From: GCA-2701705 sp964342155
GTDB lineage: Bacteria > Pseudomonadota > Gammaproteobacteria > GCA-002705445 > GCA-002716945
Reading direction: 5' to 3'
DNA: 64,000 nt
Assembly: GCA_964342155.1 (NCBI GenBank)
Contig: CAYFEQ010000004.1
Coordinates: forward strand, 1 to 64,000
Each line of letters starts with the position of its first letter. The first letter of the stretch is position 1. Of the stretch, positions 9,236 through 18,888 are shown piece by piece. The position numbers were made by a program, and so were the translations under genes. The notes under the pieces are model-generated. The model saw only the letters and a list, made by a program, of their open reading frames with translations, did no database searches and was not told where the DNA came from.

Positions 9236-10057
9236 ATGACTGACGTTGCAGCTATACAATTAACTTCAGGACCTAACATACAAGCAAATTTGTATGAGGT
9301 GGCTAATTATTTTGAAGAAATAGGAAAGTTAAGAAGTAAAATAGTGGTTCTACCTGAAAACTTTGCCTTAATGCCAGAAAATGATAATGATTTTCTTAAA
9401 TACTCTGAGGTAGAAGGTGATGGGCCAATACAAAATTTTTTAAAAGAAAATGCAATAAAATATAAATTCTGGATAGTAGGTGGCAGTATACCAATCAAAA
9501 CTAAAGACAAAAAGAAAGTTACTGCAACGACTTTTGTTTATGACGATAAAGGAGAAGTAAAGTGCAGATATGATAAAATTCACCTTTTCGATGTTAAGTT
9601 ACCAAACTCTAATGAATCATACAATGAGTCTAAAGTATTTTCACACGGTAAGAAAATACATGTTGTTGAAACACCTGTGGGAATAACAGGACTTTCTTGT
9701 TGTTATGATTTAAGGTTTCCTGAGCTTTTTAGAATGCAACTTAAGTATGGTGTGGAAACATTTATTCTTCCTGCTGCATTTACTGAACAAACTGGGAAAA
9801 TACATTGGGATACACTTGTGAAAGCCAGAGCTATTGAAAACTTGTGTTATATAGTTACAGCATGTCAAGGCGGTTATCATATAAATGGAAGAAAAACGTA
9901 TGGGCATAGTATGATAGTCAATCCGTGGGGACAGGTGTCTGCAGAAATTTCATCAGGGAAAGGTTTTATTTATTCAAAAATTAATAGAAAACAGTTACAC
10001 TCTATTAGGAAAAATTTTCCGGTTCTTAACCATATTAGATTATTAAAAGATAAATGA
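9236..10057 (+). CDS. Nitrilase-superfamily amidohydrolase (NitA / deaminated-glutathione amidase type)
   Basis: Carbon-nitrogen hydrolase of 273 residues with the complete Glu-Lys-Cys triad: E41 in VLPENFAL, K114 in RYDKIHLFD and C156 in CCYDLRFPE. Further family signs are ILPAAFTEQTG and HWDTLVKARAIEN. Relatives of this Nit branch hydrolyse deaminated glutathione, a repair reaction, but substrate cannot be fixed from sequence. It lies between the YhdP-like gene and tldD, the position it has in many gammaproteobacteria. Its stop overlaps the tldD ATG by 4 bases (ATGA), so the two are translationally coupled. Confidence 0.93.
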   Translation: MTDVAAIQLTSGPNIQANLYEVANYFEEIGKLRSKIVVLPENFALMPENDNDFLKYSEVEGDGPIQNFLKENAIKYKFWIVGGSIPIKTKDKKKVTATTFVYDDKGEVKCRYDKIHLFDVKLPNSNESYNESKVFSHGKKIHVVETPVGITGLSCCYDLRFPELFRMQLKYGVETFILPAAFTEQTGKIHWDTLVKARAIENLCYIVTACQGGYHINGRKTYGHSMIVNPWGQVSAEISSGKGFIYSKINRKQLHSIRKNFPVLNHIRLLKDK

Positions 10058-11484
10058 ATTCTATCGAAAAAATAATATTTGAACCTCATGATCTTACTGA
10101 TAATAAGATAGAGAAGGCTTTATCTATTGCATGTTCAAATAAAATTGATTTTGCTGATATATATTTTGAATATACAAAAACTGAAGGTTGGGTGCTAGAC
10201 GACGGTATCATTAAAAGTGGTAATTCAAACATAGATAGTGGTTTTGGAATCAGATCTGTATCTGAAGATAAAAGTGGATTTGCATATAGCAGTCAATATG
10301 ATTTGAAAGATTTAATTAAAGCCGCAGAAATGTCAAGATCCATTATTAATCATGGGCAAGAAAAGTCAATTGAACTTGGACCATCAAAAAAATTTAAGAA
10401 ATTGTATGACTCTGCTTCTCCTATAGACTCTATTAATGATAGTGAAAAAGTTGATTTTTTAAAATCTATTGACGCGTATATAAGAAAGAAAGATTCAAAA
10501 GTTGATCAGGTTATATTAAATCTTAGTGGAGTACATGAATCAATTGTTGTTATGAATAGTGATGGTATAAAGGCAATTGATGAAAGACCATTAGTTCGTT
10601 TTAGTGTTGCTGTCATTCTTAAAGATAGGGAAAGAAGGGAACAAGGATTTTCTGGTGGTGGTGGAAGATATATGTATGATGAAATTCTAAATAATCGTAC
10701 AGGTTATAAATTTGCTGATGAGGCGCTTAGACAAGCCAACATTAATTTAGATGCTATCGATTGTAAAGCTGGAACGACAACAGTTGTACTCGGTCCAGGC
10801 TGGCCAGGAGTTTTATTACATGAAGCAATAGGCCATGGATTAGAAGGAGATTTTAATAGAAAAAAAACTTCTGCTTATACTGGATTACTTGGCAAGAAAG
10901 TAGCTTCATCAGAATGTACGGTTATTGATGATGGAACTATATCAAAAAGAAGAGGATCTTTATCAGTTGATGACGAAGGGTGTGAAACGCAGAGAACTGT
11001 GCTTATAGAAAATGGAATACTCAAAGGTTATATGCAAGATAAACTTAATTCTCGTTTGATGAAAACCTCATCGACAGGAAACGGCAGAAGGGAAAGCTAT
11101 GGATGTTTGCCAATGCCGAGAATGACAAACACTTTTATGTTACCAGGAAAACACAATCCCAACGAAATTATTGAATCTGTAAAAAAAGGAATATATGCAG
11201 CTAATTTCTCAGGCGGACAAGTAGATATAACAAATGGACAATTTGTTTTTACAGCTTCAGAAGCGTATAACATTCGAGATGGAAAAATTGTTGATCCAAT
11301 TAAAGACATGACATTAATAGGAAACGGTCCTGAAATATTAAAAAAAGTTTCAATGGTTGGTGATGATTTAAAGCTTGATGAAGGAGTAGGTACTTGTGGC
11401 AAAGATGGGCAGACAGTTCCGGTAGGGGTAGGACAACCTACACTTAAAATAGATGAAATTACTGTTGGTGGCACACAATTATAA
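10054..11484 (+). CDS. tldD: Metalloprotease subunit TldD
   Basis: Catalytic subunit of the heterodimeric TldD/TldE zinc protease, which trims unfolded or modified peptides (microcin B17 maturation and CcdA degradation in E. coli). It has 476 residues, normal length. The zinc motif HEAIGH is at residues 256-261, within LLHEAIGHGLEGD. Other typical parts are RRGSLSVDDEG, NGRRESYGCLPMPRMTNTF and the C-terminal VGVGQPTLKI. It overlaps the upstream amidase by 4 bases and is followed 4 bases later by its partner gene pmbA. Confidence 0.97.
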   Translation: MNSIEKIIFEPHDLTDNKIEKALSIACSNKIDFADIYFEYTKTEGWVLDDGIIKSGNSNIDSGFGIRSVSEDKSGFAYSSQYDLKDLIKAAEMSRSIINHGQEKSIELGPSKKFKKLYDSASPIDSINDSEKVDFLKSIDAYIRKKDSKVDQVILNLSGVHESIVVMNSDGIKAIDERPLVRFSVAVILKDRERREQGFSGGGGRYMYDEILNNRTGYKFADEALRQANINLDAIDCKAGTTTVVLGPGWPGVLLHEAIGHGLEGDFNRKKTSAYTGLLGKKVASSECTVIDDGTISKRRGSLSVDDEGCETQRTVLIENGILKGYMQDKLNSRLMKTSSTGNGRRESYGCLPMPRMTNTFMLPGKHNPNEIIESVKKGIYAANFSGGQVDITNGQFVFTASEAYNIRDGKIVDPIKDMTLIGNGPEILKKVSMVGDDLKLDEGVGTCGKDGQTVPVGVGQPTLKIDEITVGGTQL

Positions 11485-11488
11485 TCCT

Positions 11489-12817
11489 ATGCTCTCTTTG
11501 GAATTAAATAAAATTAAAGAAAACCTCAACAACCTTTCTAAAAAAATAGATAGAAAATATGACTATCAATTCAGCATAGGGTTATCGGAAGGAGTAACAG
11601 TTACATCAAGATGTGGAAGTGTTGAGAGCATTGAGCATCACCAGGACAATGTCTTAGGTGTCAAAATTTTCTATGAAAATAGACAAGGGTTTGCTGGCAC
11701 AAATAATTTATCAAATGAAAGTATAGAAAAAACTATTGAAAAAGCTAAAAATATTGCCACAAATACCCAACCAGATATTTGTAATGGCTTACCTGATACT
11801 AATTTTGTTACTAGTGATAATATGCCAAAACTTGATATTTACCATCCATCTAAGATAGATATAAAGGAAATAATTAATATAACTCATGAATGCGAAAAGA
11901 GTGCTTTTGAATATGACAAAAGAATCAATAATTCTGAGGGTTCTTCATTTTCATATACCAATAATAATGCTCTCTTAGTTAATAGCAATGGAGCTGATGG
12001 AATGAAACAAACAACAAATTTTACTCTGTCATGTATAGTAGTGGCAGAAGATGGAAAGAGTAAAGAAAGAGATTATGAATATTCAACAACTCGGGATTTT
12101 AAAAAATTAGAATCCCCAAAAAAAGTTGGCGCTCAAGCAGGTTATAAAACTATTTCAAGATTAGGTGCTAAAACTATAAAGACGCGTGTTTGCCCCGTAT
12201 TGTTTTCACCAGAAATGTCAGTCTCAATTTTCAATGATTTTCTTTCTGCTATACAAGGTGCTGCTATATACAGAAGAGCAAGTTTTCTATTAGATAAAAT
12301 TGATCAGCCTATATTTCCTGATTTTATTAATATTTCAGAAGAACCTCATTTACCAGATGGCATGGGAAGTAGTCCATTTGATGCAGAAGGTGTACTCACT
12401 AAAAATAAAAGCATTGTAAGCAGAGGTAAACTCAAAACATATCTACTTGATACTTATTCAGCTAGAAAATTAAACAGTATATCAACTTCCAACAAAGGTT
12501 TAGTAACTAATATTGTGGTAGATACTGAAAAGGAAAAAATAGAAAATATTATTTCTAGTATGCCAGATGGTATTTATATAACAGAGATGATGGGCTCTGG
12601 GGTTAATATTATAACAGGCGATTATTCACGGGGTGCGTTTGGCTATCTTATAAAAGATGGTGAAATAAAACACCCAGTTACTGAAATAACAGTCGCTTCG
12701 AATCTTAAAGACATGTTTAAAAATATAATTGGTCTTGGAAGTGATATTGATAGAAGATCTAATATTAATATTGGTTCAGTTTTGATAAATAATATAACAA
12801 TAGGTGGAGCTAGTTGA
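11489..12817 (+). CDS. pmbA: Metalloprotease partner subunit PmbA/TldE
   Basis: Non-catalytic partner of TldD. From ATG 11489 the product is 442 residues. I prefer this start because it is 4 bases after the tldD stop. An upstream in-frame ATG at 11453 lies inside tldD and would add 12 residues unlike the family N-terminus. Family blocks: SVESIEHHQDNVLGV, FLLDKI, LPDGMGSSPFDAEGV, YSARKLNS, GSGVNIITGDYSRGA and SNIQ-type NINIGSVLI. The HExxxH motif of TldD is absent, as expected. The last 8 bases overlap the convergent mrp-type gene on the other strand, leaving no room for a terminator. Confidence 0.95.
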   Translation: MLSLELNKIKENLNNLSKKIDRKYDYQFSIGLSEGVTVTSRCGSVESIEHHQDNVLGVKIFYENRQGFAGTNNLSNESIEKTIEKAKNIATNTQPDICNGLPDTNFVTSDNMPKLDIYHPSKIDIKEIINITHECEKSAFEYDKRINNSEGSSFSYTNNNALLVNSNGADGMKQTTNFTLSCIVVAEDGKSKERDYEYSTTRDFKKLESPKKVGAQAGYKTISRLGAKTIKTRVCPVLFSPEMSVSIFNDFLSAIQGAAIYRRASFLLDKIDQPIFPDFINISEEPHLPDGMGSSPFDAEGVLTKNKSIVSRGKLKTYLLDTYSARKLNSISTSNKGLVTNIVVDTEKEKIENIISSMPDGIYITEMMGSGVNIITGDYSRGAFGYLIKDGEIKHPVTEITVASNLKDMFKNIIGLGSDIDRRSNINIGSVLINNITIGGAS

Positions 12818-14513
12818 GATTGAGCAATATAAATAATGAAAGCACTATTAATATAACTGTAATCATTAGAGATATATTGTTTTGTTTGATTAAATAATTT
12901 TCAACTTTAGCAAATTTATCATAAGAAATTAAATCAAAAGCCTTTTTTATTATCAATTCAATTGCACACAGAGAATATGATATAAGAGATTGGATTATAT
13001 TATTAACTTTTCTATAGAACCAATCAAAATCTAAAGTAATAGTTAGTTTTCTTTCTAAATATTTTAAACTGACAAAGAATGCCAATCCAGAAAACAAAAG
13101 TAAATGAGTTTGCGAAATAACATGATTCGCTGTATACGGAATATATGTTGCTTCGAAAGGGAGTATTCCATAAAGAATGGTTGGGAAAATACCAATCAAC
13201 AAACATAGTGCTGCTGATAAAATCATTGCAATATTCATATACAAGGGTGGATCTTGAGCCAAAATATTTTTGTCCTTATTGAAAAAGACAAACCAGGGAA
13301 ATTTTATACCTGCATGTAAAAAAACCCCCGCTGACCCAACTAATAGCATAAACCAAACAAACTCTAATCCTTGTTGGAAACTTGCATCTGCAATCATAGA
13401 TTTAGAAATAAAACCCGATGTTAGAGGAAAAGCTGAGATTGACAATGCACCTATAATTGCACAGATTGTTGTAATGGGCATTAACTTATATAAACCACCA
13501 ACATCCGTACATTTTCTTTTTTGAGTAATATAAATTACACTGCCAGCAGACATTAATAAGAGTCCTTTATAAATAATATGTGCAAATGCATGTGAGGCAG
13601 TTCCATTTAATGCTAACTCAGATCCAATCCCTATACCTACAACCATAAAGCCTACCTGATTAACAATACTATATGCCAATATTCTTCTGATATCATTTTC
13701 TAGTAAGGCATAAATTATTCCATACATAATCATATATAAACCTATGTAAATAAGAATTTTGGTACCTGCAAAGATTACAATAAGTGCAAATACAGAAGTT
13801 TTGGTTGTATAAGCAGATAAAAAGACAGTAGACGAATAGCTACCCTCAGGATATGAATCTGGAATCCATGCTGAAAGAGGAGGAGCGCCAGCATTTAGCA
13901 ATAGACCAATTAGGATACACCAGTTATACCAATCTGATCCTTGCAAATTTCTAAGCGTTAAATCTTGAGTGGCAAACGACAGTCCAACAATTCCTATAAG
14001 TAGAATTATGCCTCCAAACAAATGAATCAATAGATAACGAGTACCAGCTGCTTGTGATGCATTTGTATTGGCTGACCAGATTATAAACGTTGAAGCTATG
14101 GCCATTATTTCCCAAAAGATATAGAAGGTTATAAAATCACCTGAGAAAACAACAGAGACTGCTGAGCCAATGTAAATTAATATTAAGGCCTTCTCAATAT
14201 AATTATCTCTATACATTGAAAATAATTTACCCAAAATACCTATAACTAAATAAACCAAGCAAAATAAGAAACCAAGTCTACTGTATGAAAAGTAATTCAA
14301 AGATTGATGGCTATTAGACGTTAAATCATTTAAAGATAGGTTATATATGAGATTCATTTCATCTGTTATAGAAAAAAGTACATATAGAGAGATAACTAAT
14401 GAGCCTATAGAGATTATATTACTCTTATTTTTTAAGATAAAAATTAATAGTGAACCCAAAAATATTGGGATAGCAGGATGTAGAAATATCTCAGTTATCA
14501 TAATATTTCTCAT
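12810..14513 (-). CDS. Mrp/NuoL-type cation antiporter subunit (third large D/A-like subunit)
   Basis: Polytopic membrane protein of about 567 residues with the proton-conducting-transporter fold shared by NuoL/M/N and MrpA/D. Typical stretches are FITFYIFWEIMAIASTFIIW (membrane Glu), YLLIHLFGGIILL, LSAWIPDSYPEGSYSSTVFLSAYTTK cut by several breaks, and NDIRRILAYSIVNQVGFM. It is the last gene of the ten-gene cluster. Three starts are possible: TTG 14522, ATG 14513 and ATG 14501; all overlap the small upstream gene. It may stand in for the N-terminal half of MrpA, whose C-terminal half is the separate gene at 18360-18863. The exact letter of this subunit is uncertain. Its stop overlaps pmbA convergently. 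Confidence 0.85.
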   Translation of the reverse strand: MRNIMITEIFLHPAIPIFLGSLLIFILKNKSNIISIGSLVISLYVLFSITDEMNLIYNLSLNDLTSNSHQSLNYFSYSRLGFLFCLVYLVIGILGKLFSMYRDNYIEKALILIYIGSAVSVVFSGDFITFYIFWEIMAIASTFIIWSANTNASQAAGTRYLLIHLFGGIILLIGIVGLSFATQDLTLRNLQGSDWYNWCILIGLLLNAGAPPLSAWIPDSYPEGSYSSTVFLSAYTTKTSVFALIVIFAGTKILIYIGLYMIMYGIIYALLENDIRRILAYSIVNQVGFMVVGIGIGSELALNGTASHAFAHIIYKGLLLMSAGSVIYITQKRKCTDVGGLYKLMPITTICAIIGALSISAFPLTSGFISKSMIADASFQQGLEFVWFMLLVGSAGVFLHAGIKFPWFVFFNKDKNILAQDPPLYMNIAMILSAALCLLIGIFPTILYGILPFEATYIPYTANHVISQTHLLLFSGLAFFVSLKYLERKLTITLDFDWFYRKVNNIIQSLISYSLCAIELIIKKAFDLISYDKFAKVENYLIKQNNISLMITVILIVLSLFILLNLN

Positions 14514-14703
14514 CCCTCTCAAGAAAATATGCCAAAATTTTAGCTATAGCAATAAGCACTAAACATGAGAAGAATCCAAAAATTGGATAGAACCCAAGTA
14601 AATTATCATTCATGAAATGAGCTTTCCCAAAATCATAAAAAAGATAAAGTAATAGATTAGCTATAAAAAAAATTAGGTATGTTGTTGGTTTAAAAATATT
14701 CAT
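14491..14703 (-). CDS. Small two-helix membrane protein of the Mrp-type cluster
   Basis: 70 residues with two predicted membrane helices (about residues 8-24 and 38-60) and a charged end, RDEKYYDN. A glycine/aromatic-rich turn, LLGFYPIFGFFSCLV, precedes the second helix. I recall small proteins with a similar GFY..FGF and R.EDYYD ending in Mrp-like operons of other marine proteobacteria, but cannot verify this here. It starts with its ATG overlapping the stop of the upstream D-like gene (14703) and overlaps the downstream gene by 11-32 bases depending on that gene's start. Tight embedding on both sides argues that it is a real subunit or assembly factor. Confidence 0.75.
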   Translation of the reverse strand: MNIFKPTTYLIFFIANLLLYLFYDFGKAHFMNDNLLGFYPIFGFFSCLVLIAIAKILAYFLERDEKYYDN

Positions 14704-16148
14704 TATTTAATTATATATATTTGTATAAAGTTCATTATAGGTTCTAATCCGAAAAATAAAAGTATAGTCACAATTCCAATTATGAGTATAGGGAATAATA
14801 AAAGTAAATCTTCCTTCATATTCTCATTACTTTGAACATCAGTTCTACTAAAGTAAGATTTATAGATAATTGGAAAGTAGTAACCAGCATTCAATAATGT
14901 ACTCAGTATAAGCACTAGTAATATATAAAAATTTTCACTTTGTACAACTCCCAATAATAAATACCATTTACTAAAGAAACCAATAGTGGGTGGGATCCCA
15001 ATCATTATAAAAGCACCAAGCATTATAAGAAAAATAGCAAATGGTGTTTTCGATGAAAGCCCGTGCATTTCACTTACATTTTTAATTTTTGTACATGTAG
15101 TAATTAGTCCAGCGGATAAGAATAATATAATTTTTCCTAGTGCATGAAATATAAGGTGTAGTACAGCTGCAAGAACAGATAGTGGCGCTAAAACCGAAAC
15201 TGCCAATATAATATAGGATAATTGACTGATAGTTGAGTAAGCTAAGATAAGTTTTATATTATCCTGTCTTAAAGCCATTATTGAGGCAAATAAAATTGTA
15301 ACCGATGAAAGAAAAATTAAAATCAAATCAGAGCTAGTATCTTGTAAAAGTTGTGCCCCAAAGATATAGAGAATAATCTTCATCATTATATATACTCCTG
15401 ATTTTACGACTGCTACTGCATGTAAAAGAGCACTGACTGGCGTTGGAGCAACCATAGCTGCTGGTAGCCATCTATGAAAAGGCATAATAGCAGATTTGGC
15501 AATACCAAATATAAAAAGTAGAATTAATATATTAATCATCAATGGATTTACATTTTCTGCGAAGATACCACCAATTTTATATTCGAGAGTTCCTGTTAAA
15601 TTAAAAGTCAAAATTATGGCAGGCAGTAAGAAAATTATGGATGTACCAAGAAGATAGTACAAATATTTTTTTCCATTGTTAATTGATTGTTCATCCTTCT
15701 TGAAAGTCACTAGGGGATAAGTACTAAGCGTCAAAAATTCATAGAAAATAAAAGCTGTAAATAAGTTAGATGAATAGATAATCGCATTTGTTGAAAACAT
15801 TGCTAATGTAAAAAATATGTAGAATTTAGATTTATTATTAAAACCATTTAAACTTAGATATCTTTCAGAATAAATTGTCGTCATTAGCCACAAAAAATTA
15901 GAAACTAAAAGAAAAACCATACCCAGCCCATCGACACTAAAGCTTATGGAAATATTGGGGATTATATTAAAAATATTTAAAGAGTACTGAAGATAGAAAT
16001 CTTTTTCTAAAAATATCTTTATAGCTAGTAGAAATGAAAAAAAACTTATAAGGAGATGGGTTATGTATAATCCTTTATTATTTTTTATATATGCTAACAA
16101 AATTATACCTGCTAGAGGTAAGCATAAATGCAGTGATAGAAGACTCAT
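14703..16148 (-). CDS. Mrp/Mnh antiporter subunit D-like (second copy)
   Basis: 481-residue polytopic protein of the NuoM/NuoN/MrpD family. Markers are ISFSVDGLGMVFLL, the membrane Glu in FIFYEFLTLSTYPLV, the Lys-bearing helix KSAIMPFHRWLPAAMVAPTP with SALLHAVAVVKSGVY, and DNIKLILAYSTISQLSYI. It carries out or couples H+ movement in a cation/proton antiporter. It overlaps the first D subunit by 4 bases and the 70-residue gene by one base. It is only a distant paralogue of the other two large subunits, so it is not a recent duplication. Confidence 0.9.
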   Translation of the reverse strand: MSLLSLHLCLPLAGIILLAYIKNNKGLYITHLLISFFSFLLAIKIFLEKDFYLQYSLNIFNIIPNISISFSVDGLGMVFLLVSNFLWLMTTIYSERYLSLNGFNNKSKFYIFFTLAMFSTNAIIYSSNLFTAFIFYEFLTLSTYPLVTFKKDEQSINNGKKYLYYLLGTSIIFLLPAIILTFNLTGTLEYKIGGIFAENVNPLMINILILLFIFGIAKSAIMPFHRWLPAAMVAPTPVSALLHAVAVVKSGVYIMMKIILYIFGAQLLQDTSSDLILIFLSSVTILFASIMALRQDNIKLILAYSTISQLSYIILAVSVLAPLSVLAAVLHLIFHALGKIILFLSAGLITTCTKIKNVSEMHGLSSKTPFAIFLIMLGAFIMIGIPPTIGFFSKWYLLLGVVQSENFYILLVLILSTLLNAGYYFPIIYKSYFSRTDVQSNENMKEDLLLLFPILIIGIVTILLFFGLEPIMNFIQIYIIK

Positions 16149-17617
16149 TTAAGATCTCCTGATAAGATTGAATTCGAGATACTTTCAGAAATCCCAACTG
16201 TAAAAGTTGTATCTATGCCTAAATATAACGTGAGAGTTGTCAGTATAAGAATACCTACGCCCTGGTGAGCCATGATAGACGGAGATCCTGATTTATCTGT
16301 TTCAAGAAAATATATCTTTTCAATAAGCTTCCAGATATAAAATAAGGTCATAAAAGAAGTAATTAAAACAATTATACTTAAATACCAAAAATTGGAATCT
16401 AATATTGCTGTAACTAAATACCATTTACTTATGAACCCAGATGTTAACGGAATTCCAATCAACCCAAAGGATAGAATTACAAATGCAGCCATCATATAAG
16501 GATATTGCTTACCAAGGCCTGCAAGATCTTCTGTATTAATTTGATTACTGGAAACAAAAATTGTCGCAATTATTAAAAATAATCCAGTTTTTATAATTGA
16601 GTGGTTAAAAACATGTACTAATGAAGCGGTTACACTTTCATTAGTAAATATCATTAGAGCAATGACAATGTAGCTCAACTGAGCAATACTAGAAAATGCT
16701 AACATCTTTCTCAAATCTAACTGCTTGATTGCATAAGTTGTGGTTAGTAATACCCCAATTACAGAAATGAATAAAATAAGTTCTATCAATGAATACTGTT
16801 CAAGGGGATTTATGACATTGAGGATATCTAGAAAAACCCTTATTAATATGTAGATACCAACTTTTGTAGAGGTACCAGCAAAATAAGTAACTATTATTGA
16901 GGGTGAATAGGCATATGTTCTAACGAGCCAAGTGTGTAGAGGAAAAATAGCTGATTTGATAGCTATCCCTATAATTAATAAACCAATAGAGAAAATTAAT
17001 GATTTTGGTATTTCAATCAGTAGGAACTTTTCAGAAATATCAGTCATATTTAAAGTTCCTAAATGAGAATAAATTATACCTATCCCAAGCAGAATAAATA
17101 CTGCACCAATACTTCCAACAAATAAGTATTGAAGAGCTGCAATATTTGATCCTCTGTGCATACCTTGTGAAATTAAAAAGTAGCTTGAAAGAGATGAAAT
17201 TTCTAAGAATACAAAAAGGTTAAAAATATCATTCGTTAAAATAATTCCTGAGAAACCAATATTACATAATAACCAGGCAATATAAAATAAGTAAATATTT
17301 TGAGGGTGTATTTCTTTTTCAATTATCTTTCTTCCTGATAATACACAAATAAAACTCATTAAATTTATTAAAAGAAGAAAATAACAGGATAGTAAATCTG
17401 CTTGAAGTCTTATTCCGATAGGCGCCTTCCAGCCGCCTAACTCATAAAATATTGTGTTGTTTGTATGTACTTCAAAAAAGAGAAAACAAACAAGCAAGAG
17501 ATTTATTAAAGATACACTTAAAGTTAAGATATAAACTTGTCCTTTATCTCTGATAAAAAGACATATAGGAACTATTAATAGAGGTAAGACAAGAATTAAA
17601 ATCGGTAATTGATTCAT
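16145..17617 (-). CDS. mrpD: Mrp/Mnh Na+/H+ antiporter subunit D
   Basis: 490-residue member of the same proton-conducting family. It has IRLQADLLSCYFLLLINL, FNLFVFLEISSLSSYFLI, ALQYLFVGSIGAVFILLGIG, the helix KSAIFPLHTWLVRTYAYSPS and LDLRKMLAFSSIAQLSYI. It directly follows the C subunit (3-base gap), the normal mrpC-mrpD order, so this copy is the best candidate for MrpD proper. The complex exports Na+ (or other cations) against H+ uptake across the cytoplasmic membrane. Confidence 0.92.
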   Translation of the reverse strand: MNQLPILILVLPLLIVPICLFIRDKGQVYILTLSVSLINLLLVCFLFFEVHTNNTIFYELGGWKAPIGIRLQADLLSCYFLLLINLMSFICVLSGRKIIEKEIHPQNIYLFYIAWLLCNIGFSGIILTNDIFNLFVFLEISSLSSYFLISQGMHRGSNIAALQYLFVGSIGAVFILLGIGIIYSHLGTLNMTDISEKFLLIEIPKSLIFSIGLLIIGIAIKSAIFPLHTWLVRTYAYSPSIIVTYFAGTSTKVGIYILIRVFLDILNVINPLEQYSLIELILFISVIGVLLTTTYAIKQLDLRKMLAFSSIAQLSYIVIALMIFTNESVTASLVHVFNHSIIKTGLFLIIATIFVSSNQINTEDLAGLGKQYPYMMAAFVILSFGLIGIPLTSGFISKWYLVTAILDSNFWYLSIIVLITSFMTLFYIWKLIEKIYFLETDKSGSPSIMAHQGVGILILTTLTLYLGIDTTFTVGISESISNSILSGDLK

Positions 17618-17620
17618 TAA

Positions 17621-17944
17621 TTAAATCTCATCAAGTTCATCTTCTTCAATCGTTTTATGTTCCTTTTTTATGCTTACTATTAATGCAAGAGCTAGACTAG
17701 TAGTTGCAATACCGACAACAATTGCTGTTAGTATTAGAACATGTGGCAAAGGGTTGGAATAAATTACTTCATTATCTATTAGTATTGGTGGAACACCATC
17801 TTTTGCTTTACTAATAATTAAATAAAAAATGAAAACAGATGCCTGAAAGATATTCAAACCAATGACTTTTTTTATTAAATTATTTTCTCTAATGATTATG
17901 AATAATCCCATCAACAGTAAGATAATGTCTAGTGTAAATAACAT
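17621..17944 (-). CDS. mrpC: Mrp/Mnh antiporter subunit C (NuoK-like)
   Basis: 107 residues with three membrane helices. NuoK/MrpC markers are GLFIIIRENNLIKKVIGLNIFQ (broken) followed by PLPHVLILTAIVVGIATTSLALAL, where the ALVLTAIVI-like segment is diagnostic. A short acidic tail ends EEDELDEI. It shares one base with the upstream B subunit and lies 3 bases before mrpD. Confidence 0.93.
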   Translation of the reverse strand: MLFTLDIILLLMGLFIIIRENNLIKKVIGLNIFQASVFIFYLIISKAKDGVPPILIDNEVIYSNPLPHVLILTAIVVGIATTSLALALIVSIKKEHKTIEEDELDEI

Positions 17945-18363
17945 TAGCCAACCTTCCCTTTATTGAATGCATAAAAGACAAGTATCATTACATTGCCAAC
18001 AGTTAATCCAACACCAACTTCGACTAAGAATATTCCCAAAATTTGCCCATATTTACTATCAAGGCCAAGAGAATTATATTCTAAAAAGTTATCTCCTAAT
18101 ACCATTCCTGCAATTCCAACACCAACAAAAAGTAGAACTCCAAGACCCATTAAAATCTTTGAGAGACGTTGACTTAATAATTCCTCACCAACATTTATAC
18201 CGAATATAATGTTATATAAAATAAACCCCGAAGCTAGAATCACTCCTGCTTGAAAACCTCCGCCCGCAGAATAATCTCCATGAAATTGTACATAAAGCCC
18301 AAATAATAGAATCAGTGGTATGATTAACTTTGTTACAATTCTCAGAATTACTAGATCTTTCAT
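17944..18363 (-). CDS. mrpB: Mrp/Mnh antiporter subunit B
   Basis: 139 residues, four membrane helices, MnhB domain. The signature YVQFHGDYSAGGGFQAGVIL is clear (residues about 23-42; the HG...GGGFQAG core is diagnostic). A later segment, FLVEVGVGLTVGNVMILVFYAF, is also typical. It overlaps the DUF4040-type gene by 4 bases and mrpC by one base. Confidence 0.94.
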   Translation of the reverse strand: MKDLVILRIVTKLIIPLILLFGLYVQFHGDYSAGGGFQAGVILASGFILYNIIFGINVGEELLSQRLSKILMGLGVLLFVGVGIAGMVLGDNFLEYNSLGLDSKYGQILGIFLVEVGVGLTVGNVMILVFYAFNKGKVG

Positions 18364-18863
18364 TGCTCCTTATTTTCCTCTCTTAGTATCCCGATTACAG
18401 AAATTCCAGCAATGAATATGACCACAACTTCTCCTAAAGTATCAAAGCCACGGTAACTTGCTAAAACTGAGGTTACAACATTAGGTATGCCAATTTCTTG
18501 CTTCGTATTTTCTAAATAGTAGTTAGTTACATATGAATTGTTAGCTTTAGATTCACCAAATTCAGGTAAATCAGAAATAATGTAGCTCAGTGAGATAGCA
18601 AGAAATAAAAACAAAATTAAATTTGAAAGCAAAGGTTTAGTATTCTTTTTTGTAATGAAATCCATATGTCTTAAGCAACTTAAAAATAATATAGTCGAAA
18701 TACCTGCCCCAACTGCGGCCTCTGTTAAAGAAACATCAACCCCATCCAACAATAAAAAAATTAGCGCACATATTAAGCTGAAAATAGTAGTAGACATTAT
18801 TGCAGAAAATAAATTCCTACAAAACATAATATAGATAGAAATAATTATGAGCGTCAGCAACAA
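18360..18863 (-). CDS. MrpA C-terminal-type subunit (MbhD/MbhE domains)
   Basis: 167-residue membrane protein. The first part holds the MbhD/DUF4040 motif DVSLTEAAVGAGISTILFL. The second holds the MbhE-like motif NVVTSVLASYRGFDTLGEVVVIF. In classical Mrp these two pieces form the C-terminal end of the large MrpA; here they form a free-standing gene, as in Mbh-type membrane modules and split-A Mrp operons. It overlaps mrpB by 4 bases and lies 25 bases after mrpG. The large N-terminal part of MrpA must come from one of the D-like subunits, perhaps the gene at 12810-14513. Confidence 0.88.
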   Translation of the reverse strand: MLLTLIIISIYIMFCRNLFSAIMSTTIFSLICALIFLLLDGVDVSLTEAAVGAGISTILFLSCLRHMDFITKKNTKPLLSNLILFLFLAISLSYIISDLPEFGESKANNSYVTNYYLENTKQEIGIPNVVTSVLASYRGFDTLGEVVVIFIAGISVIGILREENKEQ

Positions 18864-18888
18864 AAAATGAAGTATATAAATAGTAATT

